A stretch of 64,000 bases of DNA from Petrolisthes cinctipes. Its lineage: Eukaryota > Arthropoda > Malacostraca > Decapoda > Porcellanidae. Shown here one piece after another: positions 21,180 to 33,560 of the stretch. Each line of letters starts with the position of its first letter. The stretch's first letter is position 1. Under the pieces are notes generated by a model. The model was not told the origin of the DNA. It saw only the letters and a list, made by a program, of their open reading frames with translations, and did no database searches. The stretch is from NCBI GenBank assembly GCA_033782935.1, contig JAWQEG010000634.1, positions 539,501 to 603,500 on the forward strand, read 5' to 3'. Made by a program: the position numbers and the translations under genes.

Positions 21180-22668
21180 ATGGATACAACAATGAAGATT
21201 AACAAGAAAACATACAAGTTTACCGGCCGAGAAAGTTTGTACGAGTTTATATATCATGAATGTAAAATTAGCGGCTGTGTAAATGACCGAATGTCAAGAG
21301 AAGAACTGGTATGTAGATACACTGACTTCTGCCAGCCTCGGGGATACCCTGTATAGCATCCACTGTCAGTATTGGAAGGTTCCTAGCCAAGTTGGGCGTG
21401 AGGGCTGGTGCCAGGGTTGGCACAAAGAATAACCAGAAATATGTGTATGTTGGAATTAAGTATGAACCTAAGAGTAGGCCTAATGACAAAGGATGTAAAG
21501 GAATGAAGGAGATGAGTTTGTTCTTGTTGGAGAATTATGAGATGACTGGGGGAGCTGAAGACAAAATTACCAGACCTCAACTCTACTCCCACTACAAACA
21601 GTTTTGTACCGACCGTGGCTGTCCCGTCGTCTCCATTGTCAACTTCGGCAGGTTCCTCGGTAAGATGGGCGTATGGGCGAGTGCCAGAGTGGGAAGGAAA
21701 TATGTCTATGTTGGTATGAGGCGTCTAACCCTTCCACACCAGCTGCAGCCTGAGTTTACAATGAACCAGCTAGCCATGGTGAAGTGGAGGAGATGGTAGT
21801 GGAGGTGGAAGTGGAGTCCATGATACAGTACCCTTCCTCTCCTTTGCCGGAGATGGATCATTACAACACTGAATCACCTTTTGAGGAGACAGTAATGCCC
21901 AGTCCTGGATCACCAGTTAAAGAGACAGTCATAGCTAACCCTGTATCATCTCTTGAGGATACAATAATGCCCAGTCCTGGATCACCAGTTAAAGAGACAG
22001 TCATAGCCAACCCTAGATCACCTGTGTCCATCTCAGCTACGCCCAACACTGAATCATCCGTTCAGGAGACAGTCATGCCTACCCCAGGATCACCAGTTCA
22101 AGAGACAGTCTTTGCCAACCCTGGATCACCTCTTTGGGAGACAGAGCTGACAGATTTGTTAAACCTTCTATCACCTTATGAGATGACAGACTTGCTCAAC
22201 TCTGGATCACCTCTACAGGAAACACACCATGTTAGTCCTGACTCACCTGATGACCTAACAGACTTGTACAACTTTATATCATCATCTAGTCAACAGCCAG
22301 ACCTTGTCAGTCCTGACTCACCTTATCAACAAACAGACCTTGTCAGTCCTGACTCACCTGATGACCTAACAGACTTGTTCACCTTTATATCATCACCTAG
22401 TCAACAAACAGACATTGTCAGTCCTGACTCACATTGTCAACACACAGACCTTGCCAATCCTGACTCACCATATCAAGACACAAACTTTGTCAGTTTATCT
22501 TCACTCACCCAGAATACACAAATGTTCAGCCCTGGTTCATCACTACTGAAAATAGATCTTTCCTTCCTTGACTCACCACTACTGCAACCAGAGTTTGACA
22601 TTATCACCCAAGGATTAAGTGATATGGAACATCAAGTTCAAAGTACATGTATTGTGTATGATACTTAA
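21180..22668 (+). pseudogene. Two-domain RFX/D5-like winged-helix protein with acidic Ser/Pro tail, copy 2, two frameshifts
   Basis: Three frames together make one plausible protein. The first runs from ATG 21180 to a stop at 21354 and carries the start of a winged helix (LVCRYTDFCQPRG). The second is open about 21326-21799: it finishes that domain (GRFLAKLG, KYVYVGI) and holds a complete second one (QLYSHYKQFC, NFGRFLGKMG, KYVYVGM). The third is open about 21754-22668 and encodes a tail of roughly 300 residues made of SPGSPVKETV / SPDSPDDLTDL repeats with LTDLLNLL-type acidic hydrophobic patches. DNA binding plus activation is the inferred role. Each break looks like the loss of one base, and neither site shows a classic slippery heptamer. 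The breaks could be decay or assembly error. The upstream TATA box and shared leader suggest it was transcribed. Confidence 0.6.
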
Positions 22669-23080
22669 TTTAATGTGAAGGTCCACTACATAAAGGAACA
22701 ATACTGAGAGGTGATTTGGAACATACACATGTATTGTGTATGATACTTAATGTGGCTCACTAGGCCTACACCAAACACAACCTGTTGGATGAACCACACA
22801 GGACAATTTTACATTTCTGATGCATAATGTCTGTTTGTCATTTTATTTTATGCCATGTATTTTTGGAATACAATATAATTTATATTATTTTGCTACATAC
22901 AGAGAAGATCTGTTAAAGGTTACTTTAATTTTAGTAATGCATGTATACAGGTATATATTTATTTATTTACATGGACAGTACTATTTGAGGTAAATCTTAT
23001 ATTCCTATTTTTAATACCATACTGTATGGAAACCTACCGGTAGTTTAATATTTTATATATGAATAAAATATATGGATTAT
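22669..23080. other. 3' flank of winged-helix copy 2
   Basis: ACATGTATTGTGTATGATAC is duplicated at 22648 and 22727. AT-rich, with several AATAAA-like signals. No further gene. Confidence 0.4.
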
Positions 23081-23084
23081 CAAA

Positions 23085-23605
23085 TGTATTCAGTTTTGTT
23101 ACTGTAGTTTATGGATGAGATCATTATTATTTGGTTTTCACTGGATAAATTGTACATTATATTATTTTGTTGGTAGGCTAACTTAAAGTTCAACTAAAAG
23201 AATCCTCTATATATATATTTGTTTTGTAATTTTTGAATTATCTATGGAGTCTGAGTTTTGTTTCTGTATAGACCTAGTATGGATCACATAATGAATATTA
23301 TTTTGTTTTTCACTGGATAAATTGTCCAGTATAGTATTTTGTTGGTTACATAAAGTACAACTAAAAGAATCCTCTATAATTATACAGTATATATTTGTTT
23401 TGTAATGTTTGAATTATCTATGGAGTCGAGTTTTATTTCTGTACACTGTAGTATGGATTACATAATGATTATTATATTGTTTTTCAGAGAGTAAATTATA
23501 AAGTATATTATTTTCTGCCCACCAGTATTCGAAGTTATGTTTTTTTTTTGTAATGTTTGTATTATCTAATGATTCCGAGTTTTGTTTCTGTATTATATAA
23601 ATCAA
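23085..23605. repeat. ~180-bp degenerate tandem repeat, 3 units
   Basis: Units share TTTTCACTGGATAAATTGT, ACTAAAAGAATCCTCTATA and TTGAATTATCTATGGAGTC. The third unit is shortened. Confidence 0.75.
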
Positions 23606-23750
23606 CTACCGGTAACATTAATGTGTTGTTAATCTCAAGTAGGCTATAGAAGGTACCAATACAGTATTCTATTTGTTTTTGTAATGTATTCTCTTTGGTT
23701 TGTTGCATTTTCAATTATTACAGCATTATGGTTGTTCTGTAATGTACCAT

Positions 23751-23755
<5 letters not shown>

Positions 23756-23791
<36 letters not shown>
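23756..23791. repeat. (AAT)n microsatellite
   Basis: Uninterrupted TAA triplets. Confidence 0.95.
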
Positions 23792-23792
<1 letters not shown>

Positions 23793-24249
23793 GTTATATT
23801 AGTTCATCCTCTATACATATTACATATAGGCCTATATGAAATATAATAAAATCTGTATGATTGAAAATATCCGGTATATGAAGACCCAGTAGAAAAATAT
23901 GATGCAAATGAGATAATATGAAGTAAGTATTATTTTTTTCAAGGTAACATTAGCAAGTAACATTAATACAGTAATCTGAACTGAGGTGTATAATTATGGC
24001 TGGTATTATTAAACTATTTCTTAAAGGAAGAAAACATAAAGTTCACTGTAACTTACAAGTCAAAGAGGAACATATAAAGTTATATTATTATATAGGCTAA
24101 ATTAGCCTACACTTACCTACACAAGATTAAGTTACAGTTACAAGTCCAAGATTAATATATAAAGTTTTATTATCTGAACTAAAATTCCCTATACAAGGTT
24201 ATAAAGTTACAAGTTTAAGATAAATACTTATTTATCTGTCTATCTATTT
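23792..24249. other. AT-rich spacer
   Basis: Three loose copies of an AAGTTACAAGTCNAAGA phrase near 24050-24220. No gene. Confidence 0.4.
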
Positions 24250-24720
24250 ATTGTCAGACGCCTCAATCCCCAAAGGGAGTGACCACAAATGAATCCCCTC
24301 CACGAGTCCACGCACCGCCAACTGGAGTCCCTCCTCCCAGGCTGAGTCCCAAGGTCCCACCCAACGCCACTCATATACCTAATAGGCTACCGGTAGACCT
24401 ACATTTCAACTCCATCCTTCCTCACTCTCTGTCTGCCTCTTCCCCTTCGTCCCTCCAGCTCACTCTAGTACACTTTCTTGAACAAACTCTCGCTCCCCAT
24501 GACCGAACCACCGCAATATGTTCCTTTTCACATTCGCCAACAAATCCACATCCACACCACATCGCTCACGTACTTCTTCATTCTACAGTCTATCTATGAA
24601 CCCTGTATATCTCTATCTCCATGTTACTCCACACACACTTCTCAAGTAACTCATTTCTATCCCTCTAATTTTTGATATATATCTCTCCGTCATCGTCCCG
24701 TATGTCTGTGTCGGGATTAG
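24250..24720 (-). mobile_element. LINE relic: C-terminal end of a reverse-transcriptase ORF plus 3' tail
   Basis: On the minus strand a broken frame reads NEEVRERCGV and NVKRNILRWFGHGER followed by GRRGRGRQR. This is the standard end of non-LTR retrotransposon ORF2 proteins (RWFGH..RM, GRRGRGRP). It is followed by GATTCATTTGTGGTCACTCC and GGATTGAGGCGTCTGACAAT and an ATAAATAGATAGA tail. The 3' part matches 37545-37680, 43485-43620 and 48785-48940. Confidence 0.7.
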
Positions 24721-24729
24721 GCTAATAAG

Positions 24730-25804
24730 AGTAAGGAAAACCCCAACTAATTAACTTATTAACGTGTTATAAAGTTATACTGTACTTACCAATGTGGTGT
24801 ATGAAAGAAGAATATGTAGTGTTTTACAGTCCACACCGGAATAATGGCCGGGTTAACTTTCACTTATATTATCTTCATTAACCTTTAACCATAATAGGCT
24901 ATATATTTGTATATAACACAACACCGGGAAGTATATATTTATACAAGCCGGGGTAAATTTTCAGTTATACTGTATGGTCTTCACTAATATTTAACCATAA
25001 TACATATTTATAACACAACACAACCATATTAATTGTGTATAACGTATTATAACACACCACAACCTTAATAAGTATTCTGATATCTAACACAACGCAAATA
25101 ACAGTAATAAACCATAATAACAGTAATAAACCACAGCTAGAGCAGTTTAATACACCCACTCGCACCACAAATTCAGGATCAACTGTGATATAATTTTATG
25201 ATTTTTATCTCGTATTTGTCTGTGTGTACAGTACCACACCCAAGGTTCCATTGAACATTTTCTATTGGTTACCGTTCACACTTACCACCAATTATCATCC
25301 AATCACACAAGACTAAACTCAAGGGGGCGGAATCTATACTCATCCTCACAAATATATTGACACTTACCCTATATATATATTAATTATTATTCCATTGTAC
25401 TTTTCAGTGATTATATTATCTTAATCATCATCAATACTTATTTTCTTTTTATAAGATATGGGGAGACTCTATATAGTACCAGTGTAAGACCCCCGACACG
25501 TAAGGGGTCCACAGTCCGAGGCTAACCTATTAATTTTAAAGTTTTGAACCTTATAGTCGGGACTGTAGAGTTACTGCTGGCAGCTGGCTCCCCTACCCAC
25601 ACTCAAGTGACTCCAGTCACTCCACCCCTATAACGTTGGGGATACTGCACCCTCTCAAGAATGGTGTAATAAGATGAGGAGTCGCCACTTCCCTACGTCT
25701 GCATCATAATTATATAACCTTTGGATGAACAAGCTGATCCCAAACAAATTTTTTTACAGTGTTAAGACCCCCATACTATTAGTATATGGACAGCTGGAAT
25801 TTAA
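24730..25804. repeat. Segmental duplication, block II copy 1 (partner 51066-52520)
   Basis: Shared sequence includes TATTGGTTACCGTTCACACT, GGGGGCGGAATCTATACTC, ACACGTAAGGGGTCCA, GATGAGGAGTCGCCACTT and AAGCTGATCCCAAACAAA. No coding frame is supported. It continues after the inserted element at 27778. Confidence 0.8.
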
Positions 25805-25808
25805 TTAA

Positions 25809-27777
25809 CCCTTACGCTGCCGTATTGTTTGCATTTGCAAACTGGTATATACCGGATTATTAAATATTAAGGATTTATTACCTGAGTATAATGAAAAAAT
25901 AGTCTGTTGTGTCTGTATTAGAATGCAAGAGTTTATTTGCTATAACTGTGTGGGAATAAGATTTTCATCAGGTGAAATTCAAATTTTGGGCGGGAATTGA
26001 CGAACGCCTGTAGAGGCCTACTCCCTCCGACCCTCTCCCTCTCCCACAGTGATACCAGCTCAGGTTGGCTTGACGAAATTCCCCTACCATCAACTTTAGA
26101 ATTTACCTTTTTGCTTCAATTATTCCCTGATTACTCATGAACATTGACGGTCTTTTTTGAATTATTTTCGACTGGTAGAAATTTCCCTGTATACCATTGA
26201 ACAATCTTTATATAATTTTCCTGTGAACTTCAAAATTTTATAAAACAGAGAATGTTCCCTACACCTGGCAACACTGGCCTCCCTTGCTCGCAGCCCGCAG
26301 AGAGATGCAGCAGTATTGCCACTCGTAAATGGCTTACAGTATAATTATTATTTTGTTATCAGCAATACATACATTTTGCCTATTTTCTTTTTGCTCATAT
26401 GTGTATATGAATAAATACTCTTGTCCTTGAACTACTAAAACTAAGTAATGACTAATTTATTCAATACTTGGAATGCCTTTGCCACCTCAACCTCCCTCCC
26501 ACTATAGCCTAATAGTTATGTTCCCACTAAATACTTGTAACTCAGAAAGCATGGCAGTGATAACCACTGCACACATAATAATAATAATAATAATAATAAT
26601 AGAGGCGAGATAGATCAGAAAAGATAATGAAAGTAGAATTTCCAAGCAAACATGTTTTGGTAAGTTGTCAAACAGCAGAAACTTATCTGCTGGGCAAGCT
26701 GAGATGAAGTTGGCAAACAGAAAGTTATTATTATTATAAATAGGACTAGCATGAGGCCCATAGGAGCTTATGTCACTCATAGGAAAATATATTTGTTATA
26801 AAGAGGTGTATATATATGGCAAACGGGAAGTATTTGTAGTAGCCTAATGGAAACGGTAAAATATTACATCTACTTAGGATTATCACTAAAGACTTATCAA
26901 TTGTTATTCTTAGAGGAAGAATGAAAAAAATATCACGTACCACAGGCTAGTGAGGAAGTATGACAAAAACTAAAAATACGTAGCCTATTAGGCCCTATAA
27001 ACCATTATAGAAGCCTTGTACAAATATCCATTACTTACATAACACGAATAATAAAATAAATTTCATTGTTGTACAATTTACAATACATGCTTTACTGTAC
27101 AAATCTATACAGTAATTATTATTTTGTCCTTATAACTTTCTCTGGGTGAATGGATAAATAATAAGGGCCGAGACACACAGGTTCTTTGTAATGGTTACAC
27201 AAGGATCAACACACACTTGTCACACAGTAACACCACTGTAGTGGGAACGTGAAGGTGAAGAAAAGTCACAATGGTAGACAAATGATTTATTACCATACAG
27301 TTTAGCCTCTTCAGTGATGAATAGTCAAAGGCCCGTGTTTCCTCTGGGCCTAATAGTTCAATAACACAAATTTTTCAAACATATAAATATAGCCTACTGT
27401 ACACCATATAAATAATGAATGGTAAATACTAATATAAAAAGTTCCAATCATATAATATATTGACGCATTACGACGAAATAACAAAAACCACGGCCGCCGG
27501 TCGGTTATAAACCAAAACGAGCTGCCAGAATACTGGCTAGTAGGCTCCAATGAATATGAGTTTACCACCTAATGTCTCATATTATACTCCAACAACTGTC
27601 TTGGCTGAGTTTTGTGTTTGGTGCCAAACCACGGTGAGTTGTCAGTAACCACCAAGTACCTAAACCTACCATTCCCACTTTTAAATAATTATTATAAGTG
27701 AAAACAGCATATGCTGTCGGTGGCACTGGGGAGTGCTCTGTTGCTAACAGCATATGCTGTCGGCGGCAGTGTAAGGG
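25809..27777. mobile_element. Non-autonomous piggyBac-like element, 1969 bp
   Basis: Both ends are TTAA followed by CCCTTACGCTGCCG or its inverse (one mismatch), the piggyBac target and terminal style. The paralogous block at 52500-52560 reads straight through without it. Near the right end AACAGCATATGCTGTCGG occurs twice as a subterminal palindrome. No transposase frame was recognised inside; an (AAT)n run is at 26577-26600. Confidence 0.8.
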
Positions 27778-28250
27778 TTAAACAAATCTCAGTACACAGT
27801 GTGTATGTGGTTCTCACCAAAGTAAAGATAGTCACTTGTTACCTTGGTTCTCTTACCACCAAAAGTCTATGAATTCATTGCCCCAGTAGGCCTGTGTGGT
27901 CTGGTCACAAGTTGAATCACAACCTGCCAATCTTCTTGCAGTTACAATGCAGTAGGTAGTACTTCCATATGCTGAGAAGCCCGGCCACATACCCGCATAG
28001 GCCAGCCTGCCCTGTGACCTTGGCCACCTTTGGGCCTCACCCTGGCCTAACCTGCTCACTCACGATTCAATCCATGGTTCAGTCGGCCTCACGTCTCTAG
28101 TAGAGTCTAGCTCCAGCTCAGTGAGTCACTGTGAGTGACCGAGTGTTATTAGTGGAACGCTGTGTAGTGAGGGTGGCTATGTCATGCTATGGATGCTCCT
28201 GGTGTAATCCTACCATGTTCTACTTTCAACCAACAATGATAGGATGAATA
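27778..28250. repeat. Segmental duplication, block II continuation (partners 52520-52600, 53617-53672, 54316-54352)
   Basis: ACAGTGTGTATGTGGTTCTC, CTGCTCACTCACGATTCA, GGTTCAGTCGGCCTCACGT and ATCCTACCATGTTCTA recur in the same order in the partner, which is interrupted by inserts. Confidence 0.65.
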
Positions 28251-29203
28251 TGACGGCTACGGTGGCAAATAAAGGAGTTTGGTGGGAGTTCATTGAACTT
28301 TATAGACAACCACCTTACTTCTGAAGTAAGGATGTACAGTATACTATCTCCAATAATTATAACCAATCTTTCTAGATACCTCTGTGTCCCGGGTGCCCCT
28401 TCTCTGCGTGACAGGTTACATGGGGGTAGGCATAGAGATAGGAGAGGTACAGGGAGTCTGAGGGGGAGGGGATGGTCTGGGACTCTGGAGGGAGAAGGGA
28501 AAACTGTTGGGCGTTGGCTGGTGCTTGTGAGGGTCTGGCCAAGGCCAGAGAAGTAGGATGGAGGGGTCCGAGGGAGGTGTTTCAAAGCGAGGAGCATTTA
28601 CTGCGGGGGAGAACACACACAGCCTGACACACACTTTATCACTCTATAAATATATCGCCTAAATGACCATTACGAAGTAGATAGGCGTTAAGCACAAATA
28701 AAAAAACCATTTGCTACTATATCTTTCATTCAGTAGGTAGTATTGTATGTTCATTAACCTTTGTCAGGTTTTACCGCATTAGGTTTGAGATTATACGGAT
28801 TTAGATAACGTATTCAATTATCAACTGTCATACTATTTACCAAAGTTACACTTAATTCTGTAATATTGTGCTAAATTATTATATGACTGATTAAGAACAG
28901 GGATCTTGCCTTGATCAGCGAGGGTATCCTATCTATATTAAATAATTTAGATAAGGACAATTTAGACAAGAAGGTGCAAATGACAAGTGCTATCTATTTC
29001 ATTTGATAAAACCATAAATATAACTGTAAACAAAGTACTGTATAATAGTTAGGCACACTAATTCTACAAAGTTCGTCACACATTCAGTTATATCACATAT
29101 AATAGTAACTTCTTACTGTAATAACATCATATTGCATGCAGATATCATTCTTTCTCCATTCAGTTCTGGGGTGTTGGTAATAACTATACCACATTAACAT
29201 AAC
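28251..29203. other. Unannotated spacer
   Basis: A GA/GT-rich stretch at 28420-28560, then AT-rich DNA. Frames on both strands are low-complexity shadows. No gene supported. Confidence 0.4.
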
Positions 29204-29209
29204 CTATAT

Positions 29210-29400
29210 CTTAATTATAACAATGCTACAATAAGATATCGGCAGTGACAGTACTGGAGTAACGTAACGTATAAATAACAATGTTCCTCTTAGGTGTTGG
29301 CAGTGACAGAACCACAATAACGTAACGTATATAATTAAAATAATGCTGCTGTAAGGTATCCGAAGTGACAGTACTGCAATAACATAACATATATATAAAA
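29210..29400. repeat. ~60-bp tandem repeat, 3-4 units
   Basis: Units share GCAGTGACAGTACTGNAGTA, ACGTAACGTATA and AACAATGCTCCTCTTAGGTG-like sequence. Related fragments lie at 29615-29650 and 29985-30020. Confidence 0.7.
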
Positions 29401-29849
29401 CTTTTGGAGCAGGGAAATGGCGTCCCCATCGCCCACCATTTTTGTGATGGTGCATTCAGCCTTGTATCCCCTACGAGTGAGGGTTTGGGACCCCACTCTC
29501 AAACAATGACCCCCTCGGATCTGCACTCCTTGCCTATACAGAGTTCTACACTGGTGCTAGAGTCCCCCCACCCTTTGATTAAAGGAATATAGGGTAGTGA
29601 TATTGATGATGATATATAACAATGCTCCTCTTATTAGGTGTTGGCAGTGGCGGAGTGGTGGGAGATCGAATCCTTTCAGGTGAGGGGCTGAGAAATTATT
29701 TACTCTTCCAAATCATGTTTCAGGCACTAACTATAAGGCCACCGAACATCGCAAAACACCCTCACTGGTAAAATAACAGCTGCAGTATTTGGGAATTACC
29801 CTCATCTCCCTCCCTCTGTGGTTGGGTACCAGTTCGGAAGTCGTGACGA

Positions 29850-29909
<60 letters not shown>

Positions 29910-30060
29910 CAGTTGACTTGGGCCACGGTGACGGGCTTGATGAAGCCTATGTCCAGTGACGGAACATTAAAAAAAAAAGTAATAGTACCACAATAACGTA
30001 ACGTATAGATAACAATGCTCCTCTTCGGTTAAAAGTTTGTATGTTGAGCAGTGTATAGCG
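29401..30060. other. Inserted mixed sequence with a (GT)n microsatellite
   Basis: The stretch 29410-29600 interrupts the 60-bp repeat and may be a LINE 3' fragment (CCCCACCCTTTGATTAAAGG tail). (GT)n spans 29853-29907. Confidence 0.4.
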
Positions 30061-30224
30061 AGGTGAGGAGTGGAGCGGTTAGTCAAAGACGACTTTAGTG
30101 ACTGTAGTGAAGTCAGGCCAGACACAAAGCATTTTAAAGATTAAGTCAAATAAACCTCCATCATTAAATCCAACCTAACCAAACCAACGAATTATAACCT
30201 AACTTTGATTATGTTTGGTAAGAT

Positions 30225-30640
30225 TTCTATTCCCGATGTGACCTTATTTAATTATTAAGCCTAACAAAGGAAATATATCTTATAGACCTATCTTAGAGCA
30301 GATAATGAGAGTTACTGTACTGTGGTCTTATTCAATTATTAATCCTAACAAAGGAAATAATATCTTTTATCTTAGAGCAGATAATGTGAGTTACTGTACT
30401 GTGGTCTTATTTAATTATTAATCCTAACAAAGGAAATAATATCTTAATATCTTAGAGTAGATAATGTGAGTTACTTTAGTCATTAAACAGTTTATCATTG
30501 ACAACTTTCTTGGTTCACATATCCAGTACCACTGTGTCCAGTACCCGGTAGTAATATTAATCAATGTGAGTTACTTTAGTCATTAAACAGTTCGTCATTG
30601 ACAGTTTCTTGGTTCACATATCCAGTACCCGGTAGTAATA
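30225..30640. repeat. Two adjoining tandem repeats
   Basis: The first has AATCCTAACAAAGGAAATAA and TTAGAGCAGATAATGTGAGT, about 3 units. The second has TTAGTCATTAAACAGTT and CTTGGTTCACATATCCAGTA, 2 units. Confidence 0.75.
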
Positions 30641-31253
30641 TTAATTATATTTCCTTTATCTGGATATAATATTTACATTGGTATCAACTTATGGAAGAAT
30701 ATTATATAATTATAATAACATTACATTTTACATTACATTAATTACAATGACAATAAACATGATTACGTTATTGTCATATAGGTTACACTATATTAGTTTA
30801 TCATATATTATAAGTAATGATATCATATTAGTTTTATATTCTATTATAATATAACATAGGTGTATTAATTGTAATGTCCATTGTTATGGTATAATTATGT
30901 ATAGTTACAGACATCTACCGTGGCTACAGCCAGCCATACACACACACACAGTCATGTACAAAATATTAATTAACAGTATAATATATACATGGTACTACCG
31001 TCATGTCAACACCAATCTGTAGTCGGATATTGGAGAGGTCCTGGAGGTCATTGTCATTTATCGTCCTTGTAATTAATGGAAAATTATGTATATTTACGGT
31101 GTTGAGGGTTACACTTCAAAATTTGTAAGTTTATGTGTCAAATAAATAAACCAAAGTATATAGTGAAGGACAACTTGAGGCGCGGCCTGACCTGAACGTA
31201 TGGTATACACACACACACACATACACACATAGTTGGCAGGTCAAACCGGATGA
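30641..31253. other. AT-rich spacer with short AC microsatellites
   Basis: AC runs near 30940 and 31207. No gene. Confidence 0.45.
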
Positions 31254-32175
31254 ATGTCTATAATAAATATAACAATTCGAATTGCGTACAAAAACAATTT
31301 AGATAATAACAAATTATAATAAAACTTATAGCCTAGCTGACATATACAGTGTGTATCGCGATGTATAGCATTAACTTACACCAGAGATATAAAATATAAT
31401 TTTGAGTATATTTTGTTGTATAAAGTATGCTGTGTGTGATCTCAGTAAAGTACAATGAATACTGATAAAAACTATTTTAACTTGTGTTGTCAAATGGCGG
31501 TGAGTATCGGAAGGAGTGGTAGCCTAATATGTTTTTGGACCAAAGAGGCCTTACTTATTTCATCTTAATAAGTTTTATCATGATTGCAATATTTATGTGA
31601 TGTTCTATAACGTACATTGAATCATATTTTCAATGCAGAGGGATAATACCAGGCCCCTATAAATAATACTCGACGAAATATGAATAATATCTTTTGGAGG
31701 TCAGGTAAACTCTACCTGCAACTTATGCAAGCCTCAGCATTTCCCTACATTTCACGTATTTTCTTCTTATACAGGCCTAGTATTATCCCTCTGCATTGAA
31801 AATATGATTCAATGTACGTTATAGAACATCACATAAATATTGCAATCATGATAAAACTTATTAAGATGAAATAAGTAAGGCCTCTTTGGTCCAAAAACAT
31901 ATTAGGCTACCACTCCCTCCGATACTCACCGCCATTTGACAACACAAGTTAAAATAGTTTTTATCAGTATTCATTGTACTTTACTGAGATCACACACAGC
32001 ATACTTTATACAACAAAATATACTCAAAATTATATTTTATATCTCTGGTGTAAGTTAATGCTATACATCGCGATACACACTGTATATGTCAGCTAGGCTA
32101 TAAGTTTTATTATAATTTGTTATTATCTAAATTGTTTTTGTACGCAATTCGAATTGTTATATTTATTATAGACAT
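31254..32175. repeat. Near-perfect palindrome, two ~402-bp arms and ~118-bp loop
   Basis: 31254-31655 and 31774-32175 are reverse complements with no indel (paired coordinates sum to 63429) and very few mismatches, for example GGAAGGAGTGG against GGAGGGAGTGG. The right arm ends inside the start of the first array unit. An arm pair this similar is young or kept similar by gene conversion. Confidence 0.9.
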
Positions 32176-32634
32176 ATATGTCACCACAAATATCCACAAC
32201 TTCAATATATATACCTTATATATATTTTAAGATGGAAGGTGGAATTTTGGTGGATAATCATGTTGCAACTTGATTATCCTAATGAATAATTTGTTGTAAT
32301 TGTTACTTTGGCTTATAATTATATTATTACCATATATATCATCATATTTCAAATAACATAGACCACAATATTAATATTTTAAATCAAAGCAAACTATATA
32401 ATTAAAGCCTAAATGTATTGATAAAATACGTCATAACAAAATGGAGAATTTTTGGTTGATAATCGTGTTTCAACTTGATTATTCTAATGAATGATGAGTA
32501 ATTATTACTTTGAATTACTTAATATTCAAATAACAATTATAATTGAATTAGTGTATTATGTCAATACAAATTAACATTTTTGGCACTTATCTATATATAT
32601 AATGTAATATAATAATATTATATTTATTTAAGAA

Positions 32635-32948
32635 CAATGTCATATTGACCAATCACAGTCCCTCATTCATAGCCTACTCAAATTCTTGAACCCTATTGGT
32701 CAGACGAAGAATTATGAAAATTTAAAATGAAAATCCTTGCATCTGATTGGTTGAGGAGGAAATATGAAATTTTAAATACTTCACGTTGATTGGTTGATAG
32801 TCACGTGACTGCTGCTGTCAAAGGTATATAAGGAAGTGTACAAGGTGTGTTGACTCATTGCATACTACAACTCTGATATGATGAGACATACACAAATGTA
32901 CTCCCATAAACCCTACTACCATTTGACAACACAAACCAACATTAACAG
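32635..32948 (+). promoter_or_regulatory. Promoter and noncoding first exon, unit B
   Basis: ATTGG/CCAAT boxes recur between 32650 and 32795. A CACGTG E-box lies at 32802-32807 and TATATAA at 32825-32831. The first exon starts about 30 bp later and ends AACATTAACAG before the GTAACA donor at 32949. The 611-bp intron ends CTTCCACAG at 33559, one base before the ATG. Confidence 0.75.
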
Positions 32949-33149
32949 GTAACAACCATATAACTATTATTAAATAACTAATTAACCAATTGGATATAAT
33001 AATAAAACAAGAATTAATAGAAAATAAGAATAATTATGAAAAGTTACCAAGTGACTACAACAATAGTTAACGAAAGATATGTTTATCACCCAAACCTTAT
33101 ATAATTATATAATATATATTAATGTATTATTACTGTGTTCCTGTATTAT

Positions 33150-33545
33150 TAATTAATGCAATATTATACAGCTGTTCATTGTATCTACTTGTATATTAAT
33201 TATAATTATATACCTCTTCACTATTAATACAATATTATACAGCTGTTGTATATTAATTAATTATAATTATATACCTCTTTACTATTAATACAATATTATA
33301 CAGCTGTTCATTGTATTTACTTGTATATTAATTATAATTATATACCTCTTCACTATTAATACAATATTATACAGCTGTTCATTGTATTAATTATAACTAT
33401 ATACCTCTTTACTATTAATGCAATATTATACAGCTGTTCATTGTATTTACTTGTATATTAATTAATTATAATTATATACCTCTTCACTATTAATACAATA
33501 TTATACAGCTGTTCATTGTATTTACTTGTATATTAATTAATATTT
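33150..33545 (+). repeat. Intron tandem repeat, unit B
   Basis: ~70-bp units with CAATATTATACAGCTGTTCA and ATTATATACCTCTTCACTAT, about 5-6 copies. Units C and D have about 3, which explains the different intron lengths (611, 421 and 410 bp). Confidence 0.8.
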
Positions 33546-33560
33546 ATTTTCTTCCACAGA

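Noticed and set aside
21326..21799. Programmed ribosomal frameshifting in the winged-helix gene
   Set aside because: No slippery heptamer or clear downstream structure at either break, and the related gene is broken elsewhere.
15164..22668. Calling the kinase/winged-helix cluster an integrated DNA virus
   Set aside because: No capsid, polymerase, helicase or other viral hallmark gene is present; D5-like winged helices alone do not show a viral origin.
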